NCBI GenBank assembly: GCA_035509275.1
Contig: DATJLU010000037.1
Coordinates: 5,386-69,385 of the forward strand
Reading direction: 5' to 3'
DNA: 64,000 bases
Source of the DNA: DAHUYF01 sp035509275
GTDB taxonomy: Bacteria; Pseudomonadota; Alphaproteobacteria; ATCC43930; CGMCC-115725
How positions within the stretch are numbered: the first letter of the stretch is position 1; each line of letters begins with the position of its first letter. The position numbers and the translations under genes are program-made. The notes under the pieces were generated by a model, which did not search any database, was not told where the DNA came from, and saw only the letters and a list, made by a program, of their open reading frames with translations. Below, in pieces: positions 52,541-60,972 of the stretch.

Positions 52541-52611
52541 CTCAGTCGTCAGTTTTCAGTTATCAGTAGGCTGCGGCCAGACTGAAAACTGACAACTGAC
52601 CACTGACGACT
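52541..52611. repeat. Inverted repeat between folE and the lipoprotein gene
   Basis: GTCGTCAGTTTTCAGTTATC on one side and CTGAAAACTGACAACTGACC followed by ACTGACGAC on the other, made of AGTTTTCAGT-type units. It lies between convergent stops (52538 and 52614), so it could act as a bidirectional terminator. Such units occur scattered in many genomes. Confidence 0.65.
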
Positions 52612-52613
52612 TT

Positions 52614-53213
52614 CTACTGAAAATACCCGCCGAAATGGGCGCTGATCTCGGTGCTCATCTGGTGGTCGAAATCGGTCATCATCTGCTTGGTCATGTCGTA
52701 CCAGGTCTTGTCGCGGTCGTTGGGCGTGATGCCTTCGAGCACGCTTTGCGAGCGCGTCACCTTGACCGAGACGCTGCGCACCGGCAAGCCGCGGTCGTCG
52801 ACGATGTCGAGATGCGCCGCGATGCTGGCGTCATAGCGCTCCGCCGGCTCGGTGGTGAAAGCGGCGGTGATGCCCTCGGTCTTCTTCTTGAGCTCGACCT
52901 CGACGACCGACGCATCGGTGATGACGAAGCGGGCATGGGCATTGCTGCCGCCGGCGGCGACCAGCCGGTCATGCGCCCAGTTCTCCAGCGCCCGCTCCGG
53001 CGGGATGGGGAAGAGATGCTCGACATGCGGCGGCTGGTAGCTCGGCTGGAAATTGGTCTGCACCTCGACATTCGAGACGGCAAGCCGGATCGGCGGCTCG
53101 CCGGTGAAGTGGATGTCGGGGAAGGTCGGCGGCGGCGGCGGCGATGTGCAGGCGGCGAGCGTACCGGCGAGCGCGCAGGCGATGACGAGAAGGTGCAAGG
53201 AACGAAGCTGCAT
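52614..53213 (-). CDS. Putative lipoprotein
   Basis: 199 residues. Signal peptide with lipobox LAGTLAAC, then a Pro-rich linker (TSPPPPPTF) and an alpha/beta domain of about 160 residues ending in HFGGYFQ. No family recognised. Likely tethered to the envelope. It is followed upstream by hslO on the same strand. Confidence 0.7.
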   Translation of the reverse strand: MQLRSLHLLVIACALAGTLAACTSPPPPPTFPDIHFTGEPPIRLAVSNVEVQTNFQPSYQPPHVEHLFPIPPERALENWAHDRLVAAGGSNAHARFVITDASVVEVELKKKTEGITAAFTTEPAERYDASIAAHLDIVDDRGLPVRSVSVKVTRSQSVLEGITPNDRDKTWYDMTKQMMTDFDHQMSTEISAHFGGYFQ

Positions 53214-53267
53214 GAAAATCCCCGACGGTCCCGACGAAGCGAGAGGCGGAGACTGGCATGAGCGGTT

Positions 53268-54191
53268 TCAGCTGTCCACCAGCGCGTTGATTGCCGCCTC
53301 GTCGAAGCCATAGGCGCTGCTGCAGAATTGGCAGGTGACGGTGATCCGCCCGTCCTGCTTCATCGCCGCGCGCTCCTCGGCGGGCAACAGGCGCAGCACC
53401 GCCTCGACGCGCTCGCGCGAGCAGCGGCAGCGCGCGGCGAGATCGTGGCGGCGATGGACGCGGACGCCGTCCTCGTGGAAGAGACGGAACAGCAGCGCCT
53501 CGGGCGCAAGCCTGGGATCGACCAGCTCGGCCGACGTGCTGGAGCTCATCAGGATGACGGCGCGGCGCCAGCCCTCCTCCGCCGCCTCGCGCCGCGGCGC
53601 CTCGCCTTCCGGCGGCAGGCGCTGCACCATGAGGCTGCCGCCGCGCCAGCGCGGCACACCCTCGGCGTCGGGGAGGCGCGCCACCGCCACTTTGAGCCCG
53701 GCCTCGACCTGCTCCGACTGGCGGAAATAGTGATGCGCGCAGGCGGCGAGGCTCGCCCCTTGCAGCTCGACGATGCCCTGGTAGCGGTCGGTATGCTCGC
53801 CCTGATCGACGGTGAAGGCGAGATAGCCCGCACCGAGGAGGCGCGGCACCGAGCCCCAGACCTCGCCATGCGCCATCGCCTTGGCGAGCTTTGCCTCGTC
53901 ATATTGCGCGTAACCGCGCACCGCGCCGTTGCTGGCGATGTCGGCGACAAGGAGATGCACCGGCCCGTCGCCCTTGGTCTGGAGCGTAAACACGCCGTCA
54001 TATTTGAGCGCGCCGGCGAGCGCCGCGGCGAGCGCGATCGCTTCGCCGAGGATCCCCGCCACCGGCTCGGGATAGGCATGGCGGGTCAGGATCTCGTCGA
54101 GCAGCGGCCCGAGCCGCACCAGCCGGCCGCGCAGCCCGAAAGGATCGATCTGGAAGGGCTGAACGAGATCGTCGGCGATCACACTCGGCAT
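53268..54191 (-). CDS. hslO: Redox-regulated chaperone Hsp33
   Basis: 307 residues from the ATG at 54191 (GCGAGGTG upstream); an ATG at 54224 would add 11. Hsp33 domains: GLRGRLVRLGPLLDEIL, GDGPVHLLVADIASNGAVRG, and the C-terminal zinc switch CRCSRER and VTCQFCSSAYGF (CxC and CxxC). Active under oxidation, when zinc is lost. Follows argF, as usual in alphaproteobacteria. Confidence 0.95.
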   Translation of the reverse strand: MPSVIADDLVQPFQIDPFGLRGRLVRLGPLLDEILTRHAYPEPVAGILGEAIALAAALAGALKYDGVFTLQTKGDGPVHLLVADIASNGAVRGYAQYDEAKLAKAMAHGEVWGSVPRLLGAGYLAFTVDQGEHTDRYQGIVELQGASLAACAHHYFRQSEQVEAGLKVAVARLPDAEGVPRWRGGSLMVQRLPPEGEAPRREAAEEGWRRAVILMSSSTSAELVDPRLAPEALLFRLFHEDGVRVHRRHDLAARCRCSRERVEAVLRLLPAEERAAMKQDGRITVTCQFCSSAYGFDEAAINALVDS

Positions 54192-54261
54192 CGGCAACAC
54201 CTCGCCGCGCGCACACGCGGCCATTTTGGGGGTGGCGCCGGAAGAGCGGCTCGGCCGCCGC

Positions 54262-55191
54262 TCAGGCGAGGCACCAGGACAGGATGCCCTTCTGCGCGTG
54301 CAGCCGGTTCTCGGCCTCGTCCCACACCACCGATTGCGGGCCGTCGATGACGCCGGCGGTGACTTCCTCGCCGCGCTTGGCCGGCAGGCAGTGCATGAAG
54401 ACGGCGCCGGGCTTCGCCTTCGCCATCAGCCGCTCATCGACGCGGTAGGGAGCCAGCATGTTGTGGCGATTGACGTTGGCTTCAACCCCCATCGACACCC
54501 AGGTGTCGGTGACGACGCAATCGGCGCCGGCGACCGCGTCGTAGGGATCGGTGGTGAGGCGGACGCGGCCGCCCTGGGCGCGCGCCCAATCGAGCACGCG
54601 GCGCGGCGGCGCGAGCTCGGCAGGACAAGCGAGGCGGAGCTCGAAATCGAAGCGCGCCGCCGCCTGCATCCAGCTGACCGCGACATTGTTGCCATCGCCG
54701 CTCCAGGCGACAACGGCGCGGTCGAGCGGCCCTTTATGCTCCTCGAGCGTCATGACATCGGCCATGAGCTGGCAGGGATGGCTCGCATCGGTGAGGCCGT
54801 TGATCACCGGCACGGTGGCATGCTGCGCCAGCTCCTCGAGCTTTGCCGCCTGGGTGGTGCGGATCATGATCGCGTCGACATAGCGCGACAGCACGCGCGC
54901 CGTATCGGCGGCGGTCTCGCCGCGCGACAGCTGGCTGTCGCTGGCCGAGAGCACGATGCAGTCGCCGCCGAGCTGCTTCATCGCCACTTCGAAGGAGAGG
55001 CGGGTGCGCGTCGAGGGCTTCTCGAAGATCATCGCCAGCATCTTGCCGCTCAACGGCCGCGAGCGGTCGAGGCCGCGCTTGAAGGCGAAGCCGCGATCGA
55101 GAATGCGGCGCAGCTCGGCGGCGTCGACCCGGTCGAGATCGAGGAAATGCCGCGGCGTCGCCATGACCGGCGTGGCTCTTACTGCGGCCAT
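54262..55191 (-). CDS. argF: Ornithine carbamoyltransferase
   Basis: 309 residues from the ATG at 55191, which overlaps argD by 13 bases; an ATG at 55164 also fits. Carbamoyl-phosphate loop FEKPSTRTRLSFEVAM, ornithine loop DTWVSMG (typical of OTC), HCLPAKRGEEVT. Catalyses ornithine plus carbamoyl phosphate to citrulline in arginine synthesis. Confidence 0.97.
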   Translation of the reverse strand: MAAVRATPVMATPRHFLDLDRVDAAELRRILDRGFAFKRGLDRSRPLSGKMLAMIFEKPSTRTRLSFEVAMKQLGGDCIVLSASDSQLSRGETAADTARVLSRYVDAIMIRTTQAAKLEELAQHATVPVINGLTDASHPCQLMADVMTLEEHKGPLDRAVVAWSGDGNNVAVSWMQAAARFDFELRLACPAELAPPRRVLDWARAQGGRVRLTTDPYDAVAGADCVVTDTWVSMGVEANVNRHNMLAPYRVDERLMAKAKPGAVFMHCLPAKRGEEVTAGVIDGPQSVVWDEAENRLHAQKGILSWCLA

Positions 55192-56351
55192 TGCCGTGCC
55201 ACTCCCTCGATGATGCCCATCGCCTCGTCGATGTGGCGCTCCTCGATGATGAGTGGCGGCAGCAACCGCACCACGTTGTCGCCGGCGCCGACCGAGAGCA
55301 GCCCGGCGCCGCGCAGCCGGTCGACTATCTCGGTGTTGGGTACGACGCATTTGACGCCGGTGAGCAGGCCGCGGCCGCGCCGCTCGGCGAAGATCTTGGG
55401 ATATTTGGCGACGGCCGCGTCGAGCCGCTCGCGCAGCATGCCGGCGACCCGCTCGACCTGGGCGAAGAAGCCCGGCGCCAGCATGACGTCGAGCACGGCG
55501 TTCGCCACCGCCATGGCCAGCGGGTTGCCGCCGAAGGTCGAGCCATGCGTGCCGGCGGTCATGCCGACGGCGGCGCGCTCGGTCGCCAGGAAAGCGCCGA
55601 CCGGGAAGCCGCCGCCCAGCGCCTTGGCGGTGGCGAGCACGTCGGGCGGCACGCCTTCCCATTCATGGGCGAAGAGCCGGCCGGTCCGGCCCATGCCGCA
55701 TTGCACCTCGTCATAGACGAGAAGCAGGCCGAACTCCTCGCAGATCTCGCGCAAGCCCCGGAGATAGCCCTGCGGCGCCGTGGCGAGGCCGCCTTCGCCC
55801 TGCACCGGCTCGACCAGGATCGCGGCGGTCTCTTTGGTCACCTTGGCGCGCATCTCGTTGAGATTGCCGAAGGCGACATGGTCGAAGCCCGGCGCCGGCG
55901 GCCCGAAGCCCTTGAGATATTTCTCGTTGCCGGCCGCGGCGAGCGTCGCCAAGGTGCGGCCGTGGAACGAGCCGGTACAGGCGAGGATGCGGTATTTCTC
56001 GCCTTTGCCGGTCTCGGCCTGGTATTTGCGCGCGAGCTTGATCGCGCCTTCCACCGCCTCGGCGCCGGAATTGCAGAAGAACACGGTGTCGGCGAAGGAA
56101 TGGTCGATGAGGCGCTGCGCCACAGTCTTTTGTCCCGCCACCTGGAACAGGTTGGAGGTGTGCCAGACCTTGTGTGCCTGGCGGGTCAGCGCCTCGACGA
56201 GATGCGGATGGCAATGGCCCAGGCCGGTGACGGCGACACCGCTGGCGAAATCGAGGTATCTCTTGCCGTCGGTGGCAAAGAGATAGGGGCCTTCGCCCCG
56301 CTCGAACGTCACATCGGCCCGAGCATAGGTCGGCAAAACGGCTGGAATCAC
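55179..56351 (-). CDS. argD: Acetylornithine aminotransferase
   Basis: 390 residues. Class III aminotransferase: PLP lysine in ATAKALGGGFPVGAFL, LLVYDEVQCGMGRTG, VFFCNSGAEAVEGAIKLARK, TGSFHGRTLATLAA. It makes N-acetylornithine from the semialdehyde in arginine synthesis and is coupled to argF. An arginine-rich leader ORF lies just upstream (56404-56478). Confidence 0.97.
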   Translation of the reverse strand: MIPAVLPTYARADVTFERGEGPYLFATDGKRYLDFASGVAVTGLGHCHPHLVEALTRQAHKVWHTSNLFQVAGQKTVAQRLIDHSFADTVFFCNSGAEAVEGAIKLARKYQAETGKGEKYRILACTGSFHGRTLATLAAAGNEKYLKGFGPPAPGFDHVAFGNLNEMRAKVTKETAAILVEPVQGEGGLATAPQGYLRGLREICEEFGLLLVYDEVQCGMGRTGRLFAHEWEGVPPDVLATAKALGGGFPVGAFLATERAAVGMTAGTHGSTFGGNPLAMAVANAVLDVMLAPGFFAQVERVAGMLRERLDAAVAKYPKIFAERRGRGLLTGVKCVVPNTEIVDRLRGAGLLSVGAGDNVVRLLPPLIIEERHIDEAMGIIEGVARQWPQ

Positions 56352-56403
56352 GGAATCTCTCCTGCGCGACAGGGTTAAGGGATAGGGATCGAAAAACGAC
56401 CGC

Positions 56404-56478
56404 CTATCGTCGTCGCTGCCGCGACGCCGTGCCCCTCTTCCATTCGAGCCGGCGAAGCCGGCGCTTTTCGCGCGTCAT
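56404..56478 (-). CDS. Arginine-rich leader ORF upstream of argD
   Basis: A 24-codon ORF: 10 of 24 residues are arginine, ending RQRRR. The ATG at 56478 follows GGGGAAGCGGAGCGG. Its stop lies in the 8-nt loop of a weak hairpin ACGAC...GTCGT followed by TTTT, 50 bases before argD. The arrangement suggests translational attenuation by arginine. High GC favours chance arginine codons, so this is unproven. The remaining argD-nfeD spacer (56479-56655) holds nothing else recognised. Confidence 0.45.
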   Translation of the reverse strand: MTREKRRLRRLEWKRGTASRQRRR

Positions 56479-56655
56479 GATCCGCTCCGCTTCCCCTGCC
56501 CGCCTGCCCGACTGGACCGAACCGCAGGGAGAAGCGCCAAAGTATGGGGAGGCCGCCAACCCCTGTCAATGCGCGATGGGCGTTGGCCGGCGCCCGAGGC
56601 GGACGTCGCTTGCGGATTAGGCTAGCATCCGCCCGGCATGAGGAGGAGGCGACCC

Positions 56656-57990
56656 ATGGGGAGCGCCTGGCGCCTTGGGCGGTTTTCGACGGTGCTCGCC
56701 GGCATGATCGCCGCGGCGCTCGCCGTGGCCGTGCCCGCGCCGGCACAAGCCACCGCGCAGGCCGTGGTGCTCGAGATCGACGGCGCCATCGGGCCGGCGA
56801 CGGCCGAGTACGTGACAAACGCGTTGCACAGCCTCGATGCGCGCGAAACCCGGCTGGTGGTGCTGCGCCTGAACACGCCGGGCGGGCTCGACAGCTCGAT
56901 GCGCGCCATCATCGCGGCGATGCTCGCCTCGCCCGTGCCGGTTGCCGCCTATGTCGCGCCGAGCGGGGCGCGGGCGGCAAGCGCCGGCACTTATATCACC
57001 TATGCCGCCGCCATCGCCGCCATGGCGCCCGGCACCAATCTCGGCGCCGCGACGCCGGTGCAGCTCGGCCTCCCGACCGGCGCCGGGACGCCGAAAGGCC
57101 AAGCCCCTGAGGACACCGAGACGCGGAAGATCGTCAACGACGCCGTCGCCTATATCCGCGGCCTCGCCGAACTGCATGGCCGCAACGCGGATTGGGCCGA
57201 GCAAGCCGTGCGCTCGGCGGTGAGCCTGCCGGCCAGCGAGGCGCTGAAGCTCAAGGTGATCGACGTCATCGCCGCAAGCCTGCCCGATCTGCTGCGCCAG
57301 ATCGACGGGCGGCAGGTCATCGCCGACGGCAAGCCGGTCACCCTCGCCACCGCGGACCTCGCCATCGTGAGGCGGCCGCCGGGCTGGCACACCAAGCTGC
57401 TGGCGATCGTCACCGATCCCAACATCGCCTTCATCCTGCTGCTGATCGGCATCGCCGGCCTGGTCTTCGAATTCACCACGCCGGGCGCGATCGCGCCGGG
57501 GCTCATCGGCGTCATCAGCCTGCTGCTGGCGCTTTTCGGCCTCGACCTGCTGCCGGTCGATTATGCCGGCGCCGGCCTCGTCCTGCTCGGCATCGCGCTG
57601 ATGATCGCCGAGGCGCATATCGGCACCTTCGGCGTGCTCGGCATTGGCGGCATCGCCGCTTTCGTCATCGGCGCCTTGATGATGTTCCCGGGCACGGCGC
57701 CCGGCTTCTCGCTGTCGCGGCCGCTGCTCGCGGCGGTGACGGTGGTGGCCGCCGGGCTGTTCCTGATCGCGCTCTCGCTGCTGCTGCGCGCGCGCCGGCG
57801 GCCGGTGATGACCGGGCGCGAGGCGCTGATCGGCGCCGAGGGCGAGACGGTGAGCTGGAACGCCGATCAGGGCCGCGTCCGCGTCGCGGGCGAGGTGTGG
57901 CGGGCCCGCGCGGCGCGGCCGCTCACCCCCGGAGCGCGCGTCAGGGTAACGGACCGGCGCGGCCTCATGCTCATCGTCGAACCGATGTGA
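56656..57990 (+). CDS. nfeD: NfeD-family membrane serine protease
   Basis: 444 residues from the ATG at 56656 (GAGGAGGCGACCC). Signal segment (VLAGMIAAALAVAVPAPAQA), ClpP-like protease domain (LVVLRLNTPGGLDSSMRAII, then YVAPSGARAASAGTYI with the nucleophile Ser), then about four membrane segments and a C-terminal OB domain (REALIGAEGETVSWNADQGR). Long-form NfeD (1510-type). It lies 34 bases before the slipin gene; the two usually act together, cleaving stomatin. Confidence 0.92.
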   Translation: MGSAWRLGRFSTVLAGMIAAALAVAVPAPAQATAQAVVLEIDGAIGPATAEYVTNALHSLDARETRLVVLRLNTPGGLDSSMRAIIAAMLASPVPVAAYVAPSGARAASAGTYITYAAAIAAMAPGTNLGAATPVQLGLPTGAGTPKGQAPEDTETRKIVNDAVAYIRGLAELHGRNADWAEQAVRSAVSLPASEALKLKVIDVIAASLPDLLRQIDGRQVIADGKPVTLATADLAIVRRPPGWHTKLLAIVTDPNIAFILLLIGIAGLVFEFTTPGAIAPGLIGVISLLLALFGLDLLPVDYAGAGLVLLGIALMIAEAHIGTFGVLGIGGIAAFVIGALMMFPGTAPGFSLSRPLLAAVTVVAAGLFLIALSLLLRARRRPVMTGREALIGAEGETVSWNADQGRVRVAGEVWRARAARPLTPGARVRVTDRRGLMLIVEPM

Positions 57991-58024
57991 CGGCAGCACG
58001 GTATATCTAGAAGGAGGAAGCATC

Positions 58025-58789
58025 ATGGTCGCGTCCGTCGCCACTCTCATCGCCATCCTGGTTCTGGCGCTCATCGTCGTATCGCAAGCGGTCCGCATCC
58101 TGCGCGAATATGAGCGCGGCGTCGTCTTCACCCTGGGGCGCTATACCGGCACGAAAGGGCCGGGGCTCTTCCTGCTGGTGCCGGTCGTGCAGCAGATGGT
58201 GCGCGTCGATCTGCGCGTCATCGTCGACGAGGTGCCGTCGCAGGATGTGATCTCGCATGACAACGTCTCGGTCAAGGTGAACGCGGTCATCTACTACCGC
58301 GTCGTCGATCCCGAGCGCGCCGTGATCCAGGTGACCAATTTCACCGCCGCGACGAGCCAGCTGGCACAGACCACGCTGCGCTGGGTGCTGGGCAAGCACG
58401 ATCTCGACCAGATGCTCGCCGAGCGCGACAAGCTCAACGCCGACATCCAGGACGTGCTCGACAAGCAGACCGAGGGCTGGGGCATCAAGGTCTCGAATGT
58501 CGAGATCAAGCGCATCGATCTCGACGAGAGCATGGTCCGCGCCATCGCCCGCCAGGCCGAGGCCGAGCGCGCGCGCCGCGCCAAGATCATCAACGCCGAA
58601 GGCGAGCAGCAGGCGGCGCAGAAGCTGGTCGAGGCCGCGCGCATCCTGGCGCCAACACCGCAGGCGATGCAGCTGCGCTATCTCGCGACGCTGTTCGACA
58701 TCGCCGGCGAGCGCACCTCGACCGTCGTCTTCCCCTTCCCCATCGATCTCATGCAAGCCTGGACGAACCGCTCGGCGCCGACGGGCTGA
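58025..58789 (+). CDS. Slipin/stomatin-like SPFH protein
   Basis: 254 residues; ATG after AGAAGGAGG. N-terminal membrane anchor (TLIAILVLALIVVSQAVRIL) and a SPFH/band 7 domain: YERGVVFTLGRYTGTKGPGL, DVISHDNVSVKVNAVIYYRV, GIKVSNVEIKRIDL, then an Ala/Glu-rich helix (ARQAEAERARRAKIINAEGE). Partner of NfeD in membrane microdomains. Confidence 0.94.
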   Translation: MVASVATLIAILVLALIVVSQAVRILREYERGVVFTLGRYTGTKGPGLFLLVPVVQQMVRVDLRVIVDEVPSQDVISHDNVSVKVNAVIYYRVVDPERAVIQVTNFTAATSQLAQTTLRWVLGKHDLDQMLAERDKLNADIQDVLDKQTEGWGIKVSNVEIKRIDLDESMVRAIARQAEAERARRAKIINAEGEQQAAQKLVEAARILAPTPQAMQLRYLATLFDIAGERTSTVVFPFPIDLMQAWTNRSAPTG

Positions 58790-58829
58790 AGCCGCGGTCA
58801 AGCGTAGAACGCCGGGAGGGGCCTACGCC

Positions 58830-58856
58830 CCCGGTGTACACCGGGAGCATTTTTTT
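58830..58856 (+). terminator. Intrinsic terminator after the slipin gene
   Basis: CCCGGTGTACACCGGG is a perfect palindrome (58830-58845) followed by AGCATTTTTTT. It terminates the nfeD-slipin operon. Confidence 0.85.
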
Positions 58857-58972
58857 CGAGTCAGCGCGCAGCAATGTTGCGCGTGAAACATGGGGTGTAC
58901 GATGTCAAAGAGCGCGGTACCAGAGGGTAGCACGGCACCCCTCAACGCGACGCCGTCGTCGGGATGCCCGCG

Positions 58973-59821
58973 TCACGGGCTGGCGGCGGTGCTAATCTCC
59001 GACATCAGGGACGGCCAGTCGCGGGCCCAACAGCAGGCATGCGTGAAGCCCGGAACTTCCACCAGGCGGGCGGGCGCATCGGCTGGCAGCCGGGCAAGAT
59101 AGGCGCGCGCGACATCGGTGCCGACGATGTCGTCATCGGCACCGGTGAAATGGAATTGCGGAATCGCCTTGACCGCGCCGGCGACATCGGCGGGGTCGAG
59201 GGACCCCGTGAGCGGCGACAAGTGCTCGCGCCGCGTCCAATAGCCGAGATCCAGATCGGCGGCGACGGTCACGATCAGGGCGACATCGCGGCGGCGAGCT
59301 GCGAGCAGGACAGCGACCGCGCCGCCGCCGGAATAGCCGATCAGGACGAGCCGGCGGGCGCCGCTCTGCCGCTTCAGCGCGTCGAGCGCGGCGCTGACAC
59401 TGTCCAGTATCTCGGGCGCGTGGCGCCGTAAGGTCCATTCCGCGCTTCGACAATTGCGCGCGTGGTCCGGCAGCGTGTATTGGCAGGGCCGGCCGATCCA
59501 GGCCACCGGCATCTTCCCGGGATCGGCCAGAGCGAGCCGCAGCGCCACCGGGTCGGTCGGGGTCGGGTCCAAGGCCGGCTCGCCACGCCAGGCATAAGCG
59601 AGGCCGTCGCCTTCGAGATAAGCGGTCAGGGTGTCGCCGCCGCTACGCTCGGACGAGGCCACCGCCAGATCGAAGGCGCCGGCCGGCATGATCCGCCAGT
59701 GCCAGCCGGCGGCGCGCGCCAGCTCCGGTGCTTCGGCCTGGCGGGACGAGGCGCACGCCGCGAGCGCTGCCGGGACGAGCAGCGCCAGCAGCAGCGGCGT
59801 TGCGCGGCGGAACGCTTTCAC
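58973..59821 (-). CDS. Lipoprotein-type alpha/beta hydrolase
   Basis: 282 residues from the GTG at 59821, overlapping the previous stop (GTGA). A hydrophobic signal ends in the lipobox ALAAC (PLLLALLVPAALAAC). The hydrolase core has the nucleophile LIGYSGGGAVAV and the His in VEVPGFTHACCW. It resembles VirJ/AcvB-like or dienelactone-hydrolase-like periplasmic hydrolases. Last gene of the run 63607 to 58973. Confidence 0.72.
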   Translation of the reverse strand: MKAFRRATPLLLALLVPAALAACASSRQAEAPELARAAGWHWRIMPAGAFDLAVASSERSGGDTLTAYLEGDGLAYAWRGEPALDPTPTDPVALRLALADPGKMPVAWIGRPCQYTLPDHARNCRSAEWTLRRHAPEILDSVSAALDALKRQSGARRLVLIGYSGGGAVAVLLAARRRDVALIVTVAADLDLGYWTRREHLSPLTGSLDPADVAGAVKAIPQFHFTGADDDIVGTDVARAYLARLPADAPARLVEVPGFTHACCWARDWPSLMSEISTAASP

Positions 59822-60972
59822 CGTCCGTCGCGCAGCGCGGCCAGCGCCGCCCCGGCGCGAGCGAGCGCGCCGCTCCAATCGCCCCTGGTGTCCTGGCGGA
59901 ACAGCCTGACGCTGGGATACCAAGGCGTGTCGCCGCGCTCCAGCAACCAGCGCCAGTCGGGCACGAAGGGCAGCAGCACCCAGCAAGGACGGCCGAGCGC
60001 TCCGGCCAAATGGACCGGCGAGGAATCGACGGAGATCAGCAGATCGGCAATGGCGAGGATGGCGGTGGTGTCCTCGAAATCGCGGATCTCGTCGCCGAGC
60101 GGCACCAGGCTCATGCCCGGTGGCGGCGCTTTGGCCTCGGCGGCCTTCGGTCCCTTCTGCACGGCGAGGAAGGTGATGCCGGGCAGCGCCAGCGGCGCGA
60201 GACCGGCGAGCGCCATGGACCGGTTGGCGTCGTTATGATGTTCCGGGCGTCCGGCCCAAACCAGAGCGACCAAGGGACGCGGAAGCTTTGCCAAACGCCT
60301 GCGCCATCGGGCAAGCCGCTGCGGATCGGGCGCGAGATAGGGGATTTTGCCGGGCAGGTCGGCGAGCGTCAGCCCCATCACCATGGGCAAGGACATCATC
60401 TCGCAATGGAAATCGAAGGCCGGCGGGAGGGTGCCGCGGGTGATGATCTGGTCGAACCCTTCGGTGCGACGCGCCAGGGTCAGAAGCTCCGGAGCGATCT
60501 CCAGGATCAGCCGCGCTGCGCTGCGCGCCTTGGCCCAGGGCACCATGCGGATGAACTGGAAGGTGTCGCCGAAGCCCTGCTCGTCGTGAATGAGCAGCGT
60601 CTTGCCCGCGATGCGCCGGCCGTCCCAGCGCGGGCGCTGCACCTTGCGTTCGATGAGCGTGGTGTGGGGCAGGCTGTAGCGCCAGTGATATTCCCGCCAG
60701 CCGCGCTCGAAATCGCCCAGCAGCAGCGCGGTCTCGGCGAGGTCGAAGCGGCCCGGCAGGTCGCCGGGAACCGCCTCGACCAGCAGCTCCTGAATCGCCC
60801 GCGTCTCGGCGATGCGCCCTTGCGGCCGGAGCGTGCGCGCCAGCAGGCGCCACAGCGGAATCGGCCCGCTGCCGGAAGCGAGGTGCGGGCGGAGGAGCGC
60901 CTCCGCCGCTTCGAACCGCCCCGCCGCGATCAAGCCCTGGACCTGTCGCTCCAGCGCCGCGATCTCGGTCAT
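59818..60972 (-). CDS. TPR-containing glycosyltransferase-like protein
   Basis: 384 residues from the ATG at 60972 (ATGA overlap with the sulfotransferase). N-terminal TPR-like repeats (ALLRPHLASGSGPIPLWRLL, LLLGDFERGWREYHWRY) are followed by a GT9/heptosyltransferase-like GT-B domain (KTLLIHDEQGFGDTFQFIRM, VALVWAGRPEHHNDANRSM, LLISVDSSPVHLAGALGRPC). Proteins of this kind are common in flagellar or surface glycan clusters; the sugar is unknown. Confidence 0.75.
   Translation of the reverse strand: MTEIAALERQVQGLIAAGRFEAAEALLRPHLASGSGPIPLWRLLARTLRPQGRIAETRAIQELLVEAVPGDLPGRFDLAETALLLGDFERGWREYHWRYSLPHTTLIERKVQRPRWDGRRIAGKTLLIHDEQGFGDTFQFIRMVPWAKARSAARLILEIAPELLTLARRTEGFDQIITRGTLPPAFDFHCEMMSLPMVMGLTLADLPGKIPYLAPDPQRLARWRRRLAKLPRPLVALVWAGRPEHHNDANRSMALAGLAPLALPGITFLAVQKGPKAAEAKAPPPGMSLVPLGDEIRDFEDTTAILAIADLLISVDSSPVHLAGALGRPCWVLLPFVPDWRWLLERGDTPWYPSVRLFRQDTRGDWSGALARAGAALAALRDGR

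Noticed and set aside
55178..55205. Possible sigma-54 promoter at the argD-argF junction
   Set aside because: TGGCACGGCAATGGC has GG-N10-GC but the -12 word is TGGC, and it lies inside argD coding sequence of a coupled pair.
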